DNA of 64,000 nucleotides from Rhododendron vialii (GCF_030253575.1 NC_080557.1:46342501-46406500), one strand, 5' to 3'; counted from the first letter of the stretch, positions 9,465 to 23,900 are shown. Made by a program: numbers and translations. Notes: generated by a model not told the origin, from the sequence alone.

Positions 9465-12400
9465 TCACCTCTTGTAATGAAACCTCACCTTCAACAAAAA
9501 TTGCATCTTCACCTGTCAGAGAGAGAGAGAGAGAGAGTTAGTGGACAATGAAATAATTGGGGAAACAATATTTAACTTAAGCAGGTAAAAGCACTCTTGA
9601 GTGGAATTGCTTCATGTGACTGTACGCACTATACCCTGGATTTAAAATTTTGGCCACATGTAGACATTTATTTTAGGATCAGAACCAAGAGTTTGATATG
9701 TGGAACATTTTTCAAACACACAATCTAAGAATTCTGTACTTTTTGAATCTTGTAAAACCATGAGTTTGGAAAGGTGAACTGATAATTTACCAATGTAACT
9801 GAAAACAATTACTTCAAATTTTTTGTAAAGAACGGGAGAAAACTGACGTTATTTTTTTGAAATCTGTGATCACCTTTAGAAGCCTTGGTGACGAGCGGTG
9901 AGCGGGTGATGCTTACGCAGCTTACCGACAGTAATCACAACAGTGCAGCTATGGCACCATCAATTAAGTAAAACGCTATAGCATTACTGACAAGATAAAG
10001 TGTACCCTGGCAAATTCTGTTTTCTTCATAACAATAAACTACTCTACACTATTCAGCTAAATTTGGAGTCGTGAAATTTGGCCATTCATTACGACTTGCT
10101 ACAAGAATGAAAGCATAAGCCGATCGAGGAAGTGCAGATCAGAACTTACTTGAGCTGTGTCGTAGACGATGTATTCATTATACATCAATGTGGATGCCTT
10201 ACTGTACGATTCCACTGGCTTGCCACAAGGCACAACAACTCCATCCCTCCACTTAACATAGTCTGATTGCTGAGGTACCTTCTTGCCAAGGCCTTTAGTA
10301 GAGTGTTTTCCTCGAGGTGGTTTGTCCATATACTAAATTACAGCAATTTTGTACACAAGAGTTAATATTAAAGGAGGTTTTCATGTTGAAGTGAATATTA
10401 AAGGAGATTAATAGCACAAAAGTGCACATAGGAAAGAATGGAGAGAAAAGAAACACAAAAAGAAAGGTCTTCTGTATTCCCTCAATGGCATGCAAAAATA
10501 ATGTTGGACGCATAAGATCGTTCCGGAAATCGCAAAATCATGAAACGATGAAAGATATATGCAAAAATACACAGAAAGAAGAGTCCTCAATGGCATGCAG
10601 ATACATAATGGAAGTCTAAGCAAAGAACACATATTTGGAAGAACAAAAATAGATGCACATCATAGAATGTCCGCTCACCTTGGCATTTGTGAGTTCATAA
10701 ACCTCTCCCAAGGCAACTTCACTTAGAACCATTAAACCCACAGGATCTTTCCTATCAGTATAACAGTACTGGGCACTCTTACTAACCAGGTCAGCAAAGT
10801 AAAGTCCCTTGCCAAACTACACATCATCAAAATATTTTCTGTCGATTAGCAAGTAATTCTGATATATGAATACATGGCTTAAGAGTGCGCGTGCGCGCGC
10901 GCGCACGCAGAGAGAGAGCGAGAGAGAGAGAGAGAGAGAGAAGACCATGTATCCAGTTGCTGGAGCTTCGGGAGGAGCTATTCTCAGTCCTTGACTAAGT
11001 ATACCCACAAAATTTGTCAACCGAGAACCTGGAGAACATAATTTTTTATTAGGGTCTTGACCCAGCCTCGGATGCACCACCAATGATTTTTCCTTTTCCG
11101 AGAAAAAGCTTACGGTATGTATTTCAACTTACCATGCCATAGAAGCATTCTGTTCCCAAGCTTTTCTCGATAGGGAGCAAACTTATCCAATTCCCCTTCC
11201 CTTTCCAATGAGAAAACTTCTTCCAGTTCAAGAGCCCAATCCTGAGATATCAGAATGCTTTCTCAAGACACATTTATGAAAATAGAAGGTTAAAAGAGAC
11301 AGATTCATTTTGTCAGACTAGAATAATGTGCATCCAGTGCACAAATTTCAAAACATGAACTCACAGTATGTGTAGGGGCATGAGTAGTTTGGAGATACTT
11401 CTCAACCAGTCGATAGTCTTCGCTATCGTGAGGAAGTGGAGCAATGTCACAGCGAAGCTTCTTATAATTTTCATCAAAGGAGTCGGTATTGTCATCATCA
11501 AAACCTACTAGTCTGGAGGCTATTTCAATGTCCTGGAGAGCCTCTAACATTTTCACCTACAATTAAAAGATAATTTTATTACTTTTACAGCTTTTTCACA
11601 GAAAGTGAACCTCACGAGGCAGACAGACCAATAATTTGCAAAGTACAGTCATACTCAAAGCTTATCATAGGTGTTCATATGCACACCGTTCAAGTATTTT
11701 CCAGCTAACTAATTTCTACCAATACTACTAGAAGCACCTGAAGTGCTGCGTAACTTCCGGATTCACTTCGAGCATCTACAACCAAATGTTCAAATCTTCA
11801 AATTAAAGAATGGAACCTCTCCAACCATATTTCATTTGCATCCTTCAAAATGAATCTCCATAAATGAAGAGTCATTCAAAATACTAAGAACATTCTTCAT
11901 TTCCATTTTAAAATCTTAAAATATGCACAAATTACAATCTCATGATTCAGTTTTTATAAAGTTAGTACTCTTTGATAAATGCACTCCACTTCTTGTCTTT
12001 TAGTGAAAAATGAAAATCACTACCTTAAGGACAATATATCTAGATAACACTTAAGAAGTTTAGAGTTCATATTTTGGAGGGAAAGTTGAGTTTATGCAAG
12101 AAATCAATGAGTTTTTGAAAAGTAGAGATATAAATGAAGAGTTTTGGTTGGAGTGTGTGTGAATAGTGAGATACTCTAAATGCATGTTTTGAATAAACCT
12201 ACTATCTTAAGTCATCAACATGAAGAACTGGGTATGAACCACATGATATGCTCTACCAAACCTTGCAATACATAGGTGCATCTCCATATAAAAATGGAGA
12301 GAGAGACAGAGACAGAGAGAGTAGGAACCAGAACAGTTCCAACTATGCCCTCGTGTACTCCCACATGCAGACCACTAAATGGTTTAGCATACATAGATTT

Positions 12401-15400
12401 GAACTGTCATTACCATACACAGATTTGATTTTGGAAAGGTCAACTGATCAGAATCAATAGGCAGAACATTCAGGATCAAGAAAGCCTATAGAACATTATC
12501 AGGCATGTGCTCCAAGTGAAAGCATCAATGGTTCAATAAGATTTGAGGGCTTATTCAAATACACACAAATCAATCAATACACAAATGAGTACACTAGCCC
12601 TGTCGTTCCACTGGCAGCCATACATGCAGGACCCCACCCACGCGGGAGGAGGGGGCAGTGAGTTTTGGGTCAAGCAAACCCTTATAAACTAAGACTTCAA
12701 ACCAAAAGGTACACACCATAGGAGAAAAGGATACTGTATGGCCGGCCAAGCATAAAAATGAGGAGGAATATCACAAAAAAAAAGGAAGAACGAAACTAAG
12801 AATGTGGCAGATTCTCATGAATCAAGCAAAAAAGAGACATCCAAAGATCTTGAGATCGAGCCAATCCAAAACATGGAATACGTATGGACATCCAGGCCAA
12901 TTTTTACCTTTGACTTAAAATCATCCTCATCCCTAATCACATGAGGATGAATAGAAGGAATCACAGTGAAAAAGCGATTGCTGGCATCAATAATCAGGCT
13001 TTCTTTATGTGAAAGATCATGCAGATTGCTATTTACAAGATTCTGTATCTCTGTTAATGCCTCAAAACCTGGAGAAATAGTAAGGAAGTATCTCAGCACA
13101 TTAAAATTAGGCAGTTAAAACAACTAGTTGGCATTCTGCAAGTAGAACAAGTTTGACAAGACAACGATGGGACCGCTTCTACGTCTCCAGTGATGGAAGT
13201 ATTAACATGAACTAGAAATGGAGACAAGTACCTTTCTGGATATTACTTTTGCTCAGTTTTCCTAGTGGCATTTCTGACATATTGATCTCAAACTCCATCA
13301 TCGCAGCTCTGCAAAAGTTAAACATTTCTAGCAAATATTCTCGGAATTCAAAATAATAAAGTAAATCAAATAAGTACAGAATCTGTTATGACCTGTACGC
13401 TTCAACATTGAAGAGCATCTTCATCAATTCTACTAATGGACGAGCAAGTTGGCTACCGGCATCATTAAGATTTTTCTTCCTAGAGACCTCTTTATTTACC
13501 CCATAATCCTACAAAATCAATTCTTCTATTAGTAAAATAATACTAAATATAAGCCCCAAGAGGGAACTTTCATATTTGGAAAACCCTAACAAAGAGAAAT
13601 AACAGATCAGAAGTACAATGTCCAATGGAAAGAATTTGCCAGGTCGCTTCTGAAAATTGCTCTTGTCTTCCCATGCTTCCCATGAGTTCCCAGTTTTCTC
13701 AAGGAAGAGACGTTTGAACTCTTGAATCGCATCTGGTTTGGACATCTGCTCTAGCTTGTTCCCTCCAATTTTTTCATTTCCAACACGACCCCATTTGCGG
13801 AAAACATAACAACCTGAACCTTTATCCTCTTGAATGATTTGAAGGATATAGTAACTTCACAGAGAAAAACAAACAAATCTTACACTCTATTCGTACAAAA
13901 GAGAAGTGCAAGAGTATTGACAGCGGCTCCTAATGCAACATAACAATCCGTAAGTCCATCCAGCATTTCATTCACAATAGAATCTTAGTTACAAAAACTT
14001 CATTGAGATAGGATAACATTTTAAGAGAAAATAGTTAAATGCTAATAGTTAAAATGCTTCAGTTAAGGGTGAAATGAAATTAAACCACCTGTTAATACCG
14101 GTGGAAAGGTCAGACATGTTCAAAGTTGTGTTGTAAATGCTTTTTCCATCCTCAAGGATGTGGCCAGAATCTTGCAAGCCAGATGATTCATGTACAGCAC
14201 TTCGCCCTTTCACTTTAACAGTGACCATGCTAGAGGCTTCTCCAATGGCCTCAACTTTGTACAAATCGAAAGGAAGTTTCCTCTGTCTATTAATACAGTC
14301 AACCAAATAATCCTCTCTAACTACAGGTAACTTCATCCTTCTGTGACAATGAAACTGATAGCAGTCAATATAATGGCTTGTGAGGATCAAAAAATATATA
14401 TATAATGGCTTGTAAAAGGAGACGCAGTTGAGGTATCAATTCAAGGGCAGCTTTACCTGGCCTTCTTCATCTCAGCATGTTTGTCATCCATCACTCCACT
14501 CACAACTAGGCAGTTTGTGTCTGTATTGAAATTAGTAGAAGTAAGAGTCCCAAAAGGCATCTCAATGAAACAGAAGAATTCAAATCTCACCACGTGGACC
14601 ATGTACCTTTCTTGATCTTTGAATGAAACTGCCCACCTGATCCCTCGATTTTTCTCCTCCATTCATCCTGCACAATCGCCCTCCCTTTTAAAATAGAATT
14701 TGATTTTTGAGAGATGGAGATACTGTTTTAAGAGCTGAGCAAGTGTTCCAGAGACAATTAATTGGAATGACTTTAGAGCACAGCCATAAGTACTGGAATG
14801 GATTGACAGAAGTTACCATGGATTCCTTGGGTAATCCAACCATAGAAACTTTCAGATCTTCCAACTTTTCACTGGTCGATGACTGGTGTTTTCCATTAAC
14901 AGCTTGATTTCCACAAGGCTTTAGGGGCGAAGGCAGAGGCGGAGGCAATATCCGAGAAGGTTTCTTCGCCTTTTGCGACTTAAACCACTGCGAATAAATA
15001 ATTCAAAAAGCAATTACAGTTTGCAGAGAGATGATTAACATAAGAATAGCCTAACATTTGAGCTAAGTACCTTGCAGAGGTAATGATTACTTGTTTCTGC
15101 AGGGATTTTCCACTTCCCTTTGACACGTTCAGGTTCAGAGGTTGAGTATGAACACTTGCTCCATGCTGATAGAAACCCATGACATCTGTACATGCCTCCA
15201 GAATAACTAAGATTCCCAGAACAAAGCGGGCAGTGTCTAAGTGCTCCAAAAAGCATTCCATCAGCACTGAACAAGTAAATAGACAAAAATAAGTCCACTT
15301 CCAAAAACAAGGAAAGAGTTTGTCACTAACCAAATGGAATACAAATGTCAAACAATTAGACAACCACTAATTCAAGCTTTATAATTCAAAAAAAAAAAAA

Positions 15401-18400
15401 AACAGAGATAGCGTATACTATGATGTGAAGCAGTAATCACTCCCAAGTCCTAAGGCAAGCATCAAAAAAAGTTTCCATTATAGCAACGGTTGGTATCAGA
15501 CCAAGATCATCAATATTACTTCCTTCTTAAACATAAAGAACAGCAAGCATAACACTACTTTTAGCATATGTTCATGATCATATTCGACCACAGGAAGTGA
15601 ATCTTACTCACAATGTCGACGAGCATGAAGAATTGCATTTGGTAGAACCGTAGAACTTACCAGCGGTCTCGCAAGTCAAGTTCTGAACCTGCTGAATATT
15701 GCCCATTGTCTTCAAGCATCTCTCGCAGCTCTACCGTTGTCACATGCTTTTTAAGATCGTCTTTTAGAGCCCATAGTTCTCTACTCTGGGCCTCTAGCCG
15801 GCTCTCCAAATCAGATGCTTTTGAGTGTTCATCCCCCAATAAGTTGGCATTCTTCCCTCTCTGCAATGCACCATCTTCACTCTTAGCAATTTTGGACTTT
15901 TGATCGCTGTTCACAGCTTCTTTACGTTTTGCACCACCTTTTGATGTCGATTGCTGTAAAGATACTTCTTCCTGATGTAGCTCAGGTTTTGTGTCTGAAA
16001 AGAGAAAGAGAAACATACACAGTCACAGCAGCATTGAAAGTGAGCATCCTGTGATTAAAAAAGAAACTTGATATATACCATCTCTTTTGGAAGAGGGAAC
16101 CTGCTTCTTATTAACCCGGGTAAGAATTGGCTCCTTATCAGAAGCTGAGAGGCTATCCCATCCTGACAATTTCTCCACTTGAGTGGTTGAAGACAGCTCG
16201 ATGAAGCAATTAGCATGGTGCCATGCCAAGCCTCTAGCACCTTGACCATCAGGTTTGGTGGATATCCGGACCTACCATAAAATGATAAAACAAACCAGAA
16301 CCAACTTATAGCCCTTATCTTGTGCTTTACAATGCATTCAAGTGATAATGATCAGAAATAGGATATGTGTTGAGCCAAAAAATAAACTTGTATATGGATG
16401 GACCAAAACTTCATGGTGGAATTTGCTTAATTTACAATGAAAACAAGAAGAAAAGGACCACATCATTTTGTAAAGATTTTCAGCATTACTTCTTAAACAA
16501 ACTCCAACCAAATCCTTCTCCAAAACAACATTCTAACTGAACTGAGCATGTTATCAGTGTACTAAATGGATTATTACAAAAATTCAATACATAAGAACAG
16601 AACTCTAACACAAATACAGTATCTATTTAACAGTTACGTTGACATCTTTGCGCTGTTCAACAACCATAAGTAAGAAACCAAATTATCCTCTTAAGAAATG
16701 GACAACAGATAATATGCAGATTCACACACCTGTCCTTTCATAATCTTTTCGTTGCAGCACCGACAAGTGGCACGTGAAGTCTGCGAAACTTCAATACCAG
16801 ATTCCATAACAACAGGAGGAGGGGGGTTTTGAGGTCCACCACCCTCTACATAATTCCTTATCTTCTGTTGATCTTCCCATCGAAGCGATTCTATGCCTTC
16901 AACATCTTCAAGCCTAAAAGCAAAGCAAAAGTGTTGAGGTCAATAGAGCGATAAGCAAGGGATAAGGATATATCTCCTTTGTCAGTTCAGATTTAGACCA
17001 GAAAAGGGGTATAAGATCGTACGATTTTATCTGGTTTGCTTTCTTGCGTATGCAGTCAGCATGGTTCCACATCTGATTTTTGCGAGAAAAAAAATCAGTT
17101 CAGAAAACGAAACAATGAAAGCATAGAATAGAGAACAAAAAGAGAAAAAAAAAATCACAGTTTCAATTTGGACAAAAATTACAGCTAAGAAGATCTCCAC
17201 ATGAAGAACTCTCGAAGCCTTACGACAAGAAGGCAGTCCCTGTTTCGTACTAGGAAGCAACAAATTTAAATATTTTTACTAATCTCCAACAAAGCGTTAC
17301 AAGAAACCAATATTATAAGTTTCGCTGCAATTAAACATTGATGCCACCTACTTACCCAAAAAAAAAAAAAAAAACTTTTGATGCCACCAATACACTTTGT
17401 TAAAGCATCCAACTGAATACCAGTTGGCAATGAGTGGAGAGGCCGCCCAAGCTCATGTACTAGTTTTGGAGGAGATAATAAACTGATGGGAGACAAACTT
17501 CAACACACTTGATTCCACCAACTTTTGAGGGACCTTAATAGAATCATAAACCTTTATTCTTTTCTCCCCCTTAATTTTTCAGTAGTAGGTAAGAGACATC
17601 ATCCGTATCTTCTGCCATATATACTCGACCCATTCACTATCTAAAAATGAATTTGGCAATACAAAAGGGAATGAGATTGTAACATAACACCAAAGAAGCC
17701 AAGAGAATGCAAATATTCCTGAAAGAGAATGGAAGCTTCTGTTGAATGTAAAAGCAGAATGCTAAGTTAGCGGAGATCCATCTACAAGTATAACCAGAAT
17801 GCTGAACTCTAAATGCAAGCTATTCTATTTAGTTAATCTTTTATGCGTATAGAGACTATAGACTCTATATTTTAGCTATCTGAATACTACAAGTAGTTGT
17901 GAAGCAATGCTTGTACTCTTAATAACATAGGGTACCCGTGAGATATGACCATAATATCTCAATAAATAAGCAATGTTCAAAAAGTTGCTTATCTCAATAA
18001 ATAAGCAATGTTCATAATATCTTAATGCATAATCTAGGCGTTGGGTATTGGATGACTTTTAGAACACTGTAAGATCTACCGCCTAGTGACTAGGCGGGCA
18101 GTAATAGGCCTAGGCAGTTGACTTTTAGAACACTGTAAATTACTATAGTAATCTTTATCTCCAAGAAACAACATAAATCCTACATATAAACACGACACTG
18201 ATTCAAAAGAACTGAGTATGAACATCTAAAACCCCGAACTTCTCTTTTATCTGGGAAAAATAGAAGACAGCCATCAAAACCCACAACAAAGAACAAAGAA
18301 GTACGAACGCAAACAGTTCAATTTACTCTTTTCATGTGTCTAGACACCATATTGTATCTATCTGAAAACTACAACTTGTGCACCGATGCTTGTTAAAATA

Positions 18401-18889
18401 TCATAGGATTTGACCACAAAATCTCAATAATCTTCCAAGGTGCTAATCAAACTATTCTAACAACAATGACTTTTGCCGATGAAAAAAATATATATAATCT
18501 TTATCTACAATGTGTCAAGAAACAACACCAACCCTACCTATAAGTATGACATTGATTCACAACTGAATATGAACAAACCCTCCCCTCACCACCCCCCCCC
18601 CCCCCCCCTTTCTCTTCAATCAGGGCAAAATAGAAGACAGCGATAAAAACCCACAAGAAAGGAGGAAGTATAAATGCAGACTGTACGAATAAATAGTGGA
18701 ATGAATGGAAGGGTTTTGTGGGGGGTAAAAGGGGTTTAAAAAGCGTACAGGCATGAAGCCGTCGAACTGGGTGGATTGAACCATCTTGCCGAGCCTGAGA
18801 ACCTCTTTGTCGATTGGGGTCTTGCATGTTTTGCAAGATGATCTCCCTGATTTCGCATATTCCGCCTTCCATGGCTTCGGTGGGTTCGC

Positions 18890-18892
<3 letters not shown>
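9465..18892 (-). CDS. PARP1: Poly(ADP-ribose) polymerase 1 (20 exons)
   Basis: Nuclear DNA-damage-activated PARP1. Exons: 18892-18749, 17072-17023, 16913-16730, 16271-16079, 15994-15661, 15266-15071, 14987-14817, 14667-14607, 14520-14457, 14340-14089, 13854-13617, 13508-13393, 13308-13232, 13068-12908, 11556-11365, 11241-11133, 11028-10946, 10816-10679, 10332-10150, 9512-9465. All have GT/AG borders and sum to 2,994 bp: 997 aa plus TGA. Order: zinc finger 1 (C20, C23, H52, C55), zinc finger 2 (C115, C118, H145, C148), charged linker with KRK, third zinc domain/PADR1 (C314, C317, C330, C340), BRCT (about 405-500), WGR ([11 protein letters not shown], about 555-630), helical regulatory domain (about 650-780) and ART catalytic domain with the H-Y-E triad H847, Y881, E974. 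Length fits plant PARP1, so it looks intact. A TC tract abuts the ATG. Introns 1 and 14 hold repeats. Confidence 0.97.
10885..10941. repeat. Alternating GC tract next to (GA)n
   Basis: GTGCGCGTGCGCGCGCGCGC is followed by an interrupted GA run, ending 5 bp from the PARP1 exon 17 donor (exon ends at 10946). Alternating purine-pyrimidine GC/GT of this length can adopt Z-DNA (known property). It sits in the intron between exons 17 and 18. Confidence 0.85.
11770..12176. mobile_element. PIF/Harbinger-like MITE in a PARP1 intron
   Basis: The left end GAGCATCTACAACCAAA pairs with the right end, which reads GAGTATCTCACTATTCAC on the other strand and continues into CCAACCAAAACTCTTCAT. About 400 bp, AT-rich, non-coding. 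It shares the GAGCATCTC-type terminus with the elements at 1145 and 52122. It lies in PARP1 intron 14. Confidence 0.55.
17865..18690. repeat. Diverged tandem duplication inside PARP1 intron 1
   Basis: Two blocks, about 17865-18300 and 18345-18690, align with indels: both contain TAATCTTTATCT (18149 and 18495), AAATAGAAGACAGC, and AAAACCCACAA, about 346 bp apart. A smaller repeat of ATAAGCAATGTTCA lies inside the first block. Confidence 0.7.
18592..18608. repeat. C homopolymer of 17 bp
   Basis: An uninterrupted C run in PARP1 intron 1, 140 bp inside the exon 1 donor. The length may be unreliable in assembly. Confidence 0.9.

Positions 18893-18925
<33 letters not shown>
18893..18925. repeat. 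(TC)n tract abutting the PARP1 start codon
   Basis: On the PARP1 strand this is (GA)n ending one base before ATG, so it forms the last part of the 5' leader. The same tract adjoins the displaced exon copy at 30111-30133, where the ATG has been lost. Confidence 0.9.
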
Positions 18926-18928
<3 letters not shown>

Positions 18929-19045
18929 GTAGTGATGGATAGTATATTGTAGGAGTAGTATTTTACTAGCAGATAGCGATGGTGTGTCGAATCTGGAAGG
19001 AATGAACTGAATCTTTATGTTTTCTTTTATAAAGCTGACTTCCAA

Positions 19046-20937
19046 TTCCTTTATAATTCCTGGAACTTCAGCCCTACAATCACAAAAATGAATACTTTTG
19101 GCATTGGTGGGTTGTTGTAAACTTTTTTTTTCCCTCTCCGTTTTATGTGTTTTGTTTGCCTCTTTTCAACTTTTATTATATTTTCATTATGTTTTTTCTA
19201 TTAATCATTCATCCCGATGAAAGAATTTTAAAAAGTAAAAGATATACCAAAAGGAAAAAAAAACTACTAACGGCGAAAAAAAAATAGGTGTCTTTTTTGT
19301 CAAAAATGTTATCTTACATAAATTTTTTTCAGCATCGGCCATATTTTTATACTTTTTTTCGATTTGTCTCGTCGAGAATCGAGACAAACCATTAACCGTA
19401 AAAATTATGATGAAAAGCTAAACAAATAGTTACGAAAACTAAAAAATACCGAAATAAGTTTTGGATGAATAAGTTTTAAAAAACGCAGGATGTTATGGAA
19501 ATAACTTTCCTAAATCAAACCCCAGTAATCTTTTTTAAATCAAAACCCAGTAATAAATTCCCTAAATCAAACCCCAGCAATTATACTAGTAAAGTCGAAG
19601 TCATTGGTAGATTTGCAAAGTTCTCTTTTTTATAAATGAATGAAATAAAGAAATCAGATTTCTGGGCACCCTTAAGCGGCTGCGACGGTACAAGCTACAG
19701 CTAAATGCTCATATTTTCGGGCATCCTTAGGCGGCTGCGACGGAATACGCTAAAAGCTAGATGCATGACATGTTTTATCCAACCTCCACAAGCATACCGA
19801 CATGTTATTATACCTGAGTTTTTTTTTCTTTGCCGTTGTATCTTTGTACTTGGTGTTTCATTTCTGTTATTTCCGGGACTGGCGGGTCATTTGTACTCTC
19901 TGTTTTATGAATTTATATGTTTATGCTTCAAAACAAAATACTCAGAAATTAAGGAAGCTCTCACTGTTTTAACCTTCATTTCTTCTTTATTGCATGGGTC
20001 ATTGTCTCTCATTCACAGACGAATTCTTGAAATAAAATGTGAAGTTTTCATTGCTTGTAACATTGAACTTTAAGACTAATAAGTTTGGAAGTTCTCTTTT
20101 CTTCACCGAAGCGCGAAGTTATCCAAACTCGGGGACCTTGCTATTTGAGGGACAGCATGGGTGTTGGCCTCATTCGGGCCATCCATGCTCAGCAATTGAC
20201 AGCTCAAATTTCACCCACACAATCATTGGGAATGCAACATTCTTACACAGAATTGTGAAGAATGAACTAAAATCCAAACTTGTCACCAACAATCTGAGAG
20301 TGTCTTATTTTGCCACTGGAAAGTTTGGATAGAGGAAAAATGGCCAGCAGACAGCTTGATATGGACAAGAGGGAACTCCTGTGAATTTAGAGCATTGTTT
20401 TTAGAGCAGGCAGTTAAAGAATAAAAATAAATTGCTAAGAAAATATGCGGCCCAATGGGTACAAAAAGAACTTCAACAAATGTTCAATTCTTGAAATTTT
20501 TTGTCCATTCCAATGGCAAGTTACTAACTAATACAAATACACTAGTGTAAAGCTGACATTGCAACCATCACGATCATTTTGTTATGGTTGAAATATTGCC
20601 CGGATTTGCCATGGTTGAGGCAAAAGACAGTAACGCAGAAAGGAGCAGAGATTAATAGCTTGTAAGTGCAGCAAATGTCATAGGGAAAACTGTATGTAAG
20701 AGCTCCAAACTGATCTACAAGGGCTCCTACGTGATACTAGCTTTTTCGAGGTTTCGTGTTGAAGAAGTCCAACTTGACAACTAGAACTCTGGGAGGGGAG
20801 TCCCTCAACTTTCCGTGACACAAAACTATTGTGAAACAATTGGCAAGATGCCTGCAGGCACATGAATAACCTTCATCTTGGAGCTGAATTCTTTCCAGAT
20901 AGAAGGCCCACCCCTTTCTAATGCAGGAACCAGTTTG
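19046..20937. other. Intergenic between PARP1 and DOHH; no gene seen
   Basis: PARP1 promoter side (19.0-19.6 kb, AT-rich) and DOHH 3' side. Near 19665-19765 there is a short direct repeat of GGCGGCTGCGACGG / AAGCGGCTGCGACGG. Open frames of about 100 codons around 19705-20332 show no recognisable domain and are left uncalled. Confidence 0.5.
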
Positions 20938-23900
20938 CTATGAGGTTTCCTGAACTTGAGGCGTCTGCATGAAGAGGTACTGCAAAGAAAAAATTGTTAA
21001 GCCAAATTGTGTCCCAAAGAATTTGGAAATAGAGCAAAATAGTTTTTTGCATCTTTTAAATTACCTCAAAAGATTTGCCTGATCTCTCAAATTCCAGCAT
21101 GCTGAAAGCTACTTCACAGCTCTGTGCGACAATAGGTTCAGAATCCTTCGCAAACTCCTCAAGAAGTGCAATGCAATGGCCATCTACGGGAAAATATTAT
21201 TTCTAAGTTATACATTACGGATACAGAAAGTAGACTCAAGTATTAGAGGAAAGCTACTGGTATGACACTATGTTGTGTACAGAGCCACTACAAACGTCAG
21301 GCATAACTAGTGCCTCGGAATTGACAGGAAGGCCTCACCAATTCTTCCCAAGGACACATGACATTATTAAAATAAACTTTACGAACTCAATATAAAACCG
21401 AATTTCTTTGTATCTTTGTAGAGTGCTAAATTTCATAATTGAGTCCAACCAGCCACCTCCCACAAATATCATCCATACTTCACCAGATATACAGTTTCAC
21501 AGCATAGGAAACTTTGATGAACTAGTGTGGTGTGTTACATATTTATGGCACGTCCATCACAACAGCCTTCTGTTGCAGTTTTCGTTTGCCGATGATACGA
21601 CAAACAACAATAACTTTATGTAACCAAATGCATAATGGTCATACCTGCTATAGAACCAAGAGCTTCAGCAGCTTCATGTCTAACCATTGGGTGCTCATTC
21701 ACATCCTTAAGGATTCTGGAAAGTGCAGCTGAAGCACTTTTGTTTTGCAATTGGCCCAATACATAAGCAACCTGACAATAAGGCAAACAAAAACTAACAA
21801 CAATCTTTGCCAAGTGAAGGAAAAACATGTACTAACAGAGACTCGGCCTTTGATAGACAACTCTCTTATTCTCTCTTTATCCCTTATCTATGGTAGGTAT
21901 CCATTTACTACTTCCGAACTTGACTCCGCTTTCCATCTCTTGCAAGTTGGGCCATAATTCACAGGGTTGGGCTCTAAAGCTCGTCTCTGGGAAGTGGTGG
22001 CGAGTTTACTAGTCAAAGGTGTTGGTCCAAATAGCAACCCAAGAGGGGGGGTGAATTGGGTATCTCAAATATAACGCGGAATTTTAAAAAACAAATTGCA
22101 ATCTATTCAACTACAATTATAATTTCAATGATATTCTATTCTACTCATGCGATATAGATATGCAAAACTGAAAGTAAAGAGAGTAGGGAAGAGAGAATCG
22201 AACGCAAGGATTTATAGTGGTTCGGTCCGCAACTTCACGGCCTAGTCCACTCCCCAAGTGTCCAACTCGGGATTTGCTGCACTATCTCCAATAGTTACAA
22301 TCTTCTAGCTTTGCGGGTGCTAGACAACCTTTACAACGAGCAATCTATCCCCAATCGCTCCGACTAATTTTGACTCCGGTGCTAGTCACACCTAACCCAA
22401 CTAGTTTTGACTCCGGTGCTAGTAACACCTAATCACCAAGTGATTTTCTCTTCAAAACCACTCACAAAAAGATCTCTCACACAAGTATGAACAAGGGTGT
22501 ACAATTCCCTCTTACAATGAAGATCAAAATAAGAACTCTCACACGAGTGTATATCAAGATGAAGATTATAGTTGTATGACTGATAGATTTTCAAGTAATG
22601 GCTCACAACAATTTTCTTCAAGAGTTCTATCTATTGCTTCCTCTGTCAGACTTCTCTTTATAACCGAGAAGAATAATTTGAACGTTAGAGGCACGCCCTC
22701 ATATTTGGAAAATTATCCCATGCAAGTAGTTTCCTTTTCTTTTGCACTAGCCGTTAGAACCAAAATCAAGTCAACACAAATTCATCCCTTGCACTAGCCG
22801 TTAGAATCAATTTAGGTACCAATCAACCATTGTAGTTTCCATTTCTTTGCCACTGAGACATTTGTAACTTGGGAAGTTCCATTAGCGGATGGAAATATAA
22901 AATCATGAAACCAATAATTCATCCATTTGAATCAATCTCTAGCCAATGAAGTTAGGAGAAGATTTGTCCTTAATCTTCCTCCTTTCAATTTATCTTAGCT
23001 ATTAAAGATAGTGATTCGGTGTAGCAATGTTTCTAGTGTACTTCAACCAAATCCTACAAAATAAACATGAGTTCAAATGAGTACCAAATGTCACAATATT
23101 AATTATATTTCAATTCCAATATGTTTTGTTATCATCAAAATCAATAAGGTATTCTATAGAAACCTTTGGGCTAACAAAAGGTAACAGCATATTCATCTTT
23201 ATTTATATCACTGGAACACTCCCACTGAATATACTTGGCTGCCCCTTCATTCCTAATCTAAGGCTGCAACTCCTACAAACACCTGAAGCGTGCTAGTCTT
23301 TGCACATGACCATTAAATTCGAATATTCTCGCTAAAATAAAGAGCGCTTGAAAAAACAAAGTGCTGCTCTAATTCAAGGGATGTTTTTATGGCTTAGATA
23401 GCACAAGAACAAATAAATCAACAAACTTTAACCGACCTCATGCCGCAAGAGAGCACTCTTTGCACGCAAAGAATTAATTATAGCCTCAGTAGCTGTATCT
23501 CCTCCTTGATTTCTAAGTGCAAAAAGAGCTGCATAGCGTTCATACATGCCCTTTTCTTGATTCAAAAGAACTTCCCTGAACAGGTGAAATCATCAGAATA
23601 CATAAGAGCAAACCATAATTGGTAAAAAAAGCTTGTCAGTTGACCTTTGATTACATCGAGCAAACCTTAATAGATCAGTAGAAGAACAAGAAGCAGGTGT
23701 AGCAGGGTCAACCGACAAAAAGGGTGAAGAACTCAAAGTGGATGATTCATCATTGCTTTGGACACTCCTCAGTTCCTCAATTCGAGTAAGAGCTAATTCA
23801 CATGTTTCTCGGACCTCCTGAGCCGGATCTGAAACCAAACTGTTCTTTAAAGAAGGAATATTGATCTCTAAACCAATCGCACCAAGAGCTTCTGCAGCCT

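Noticed and set aside
19705..20332. Two plus-strand frames of 97-122 codons
   Set aside because: Hydrophobic but no recognised family, no splice context, and in AT-rich spacer.
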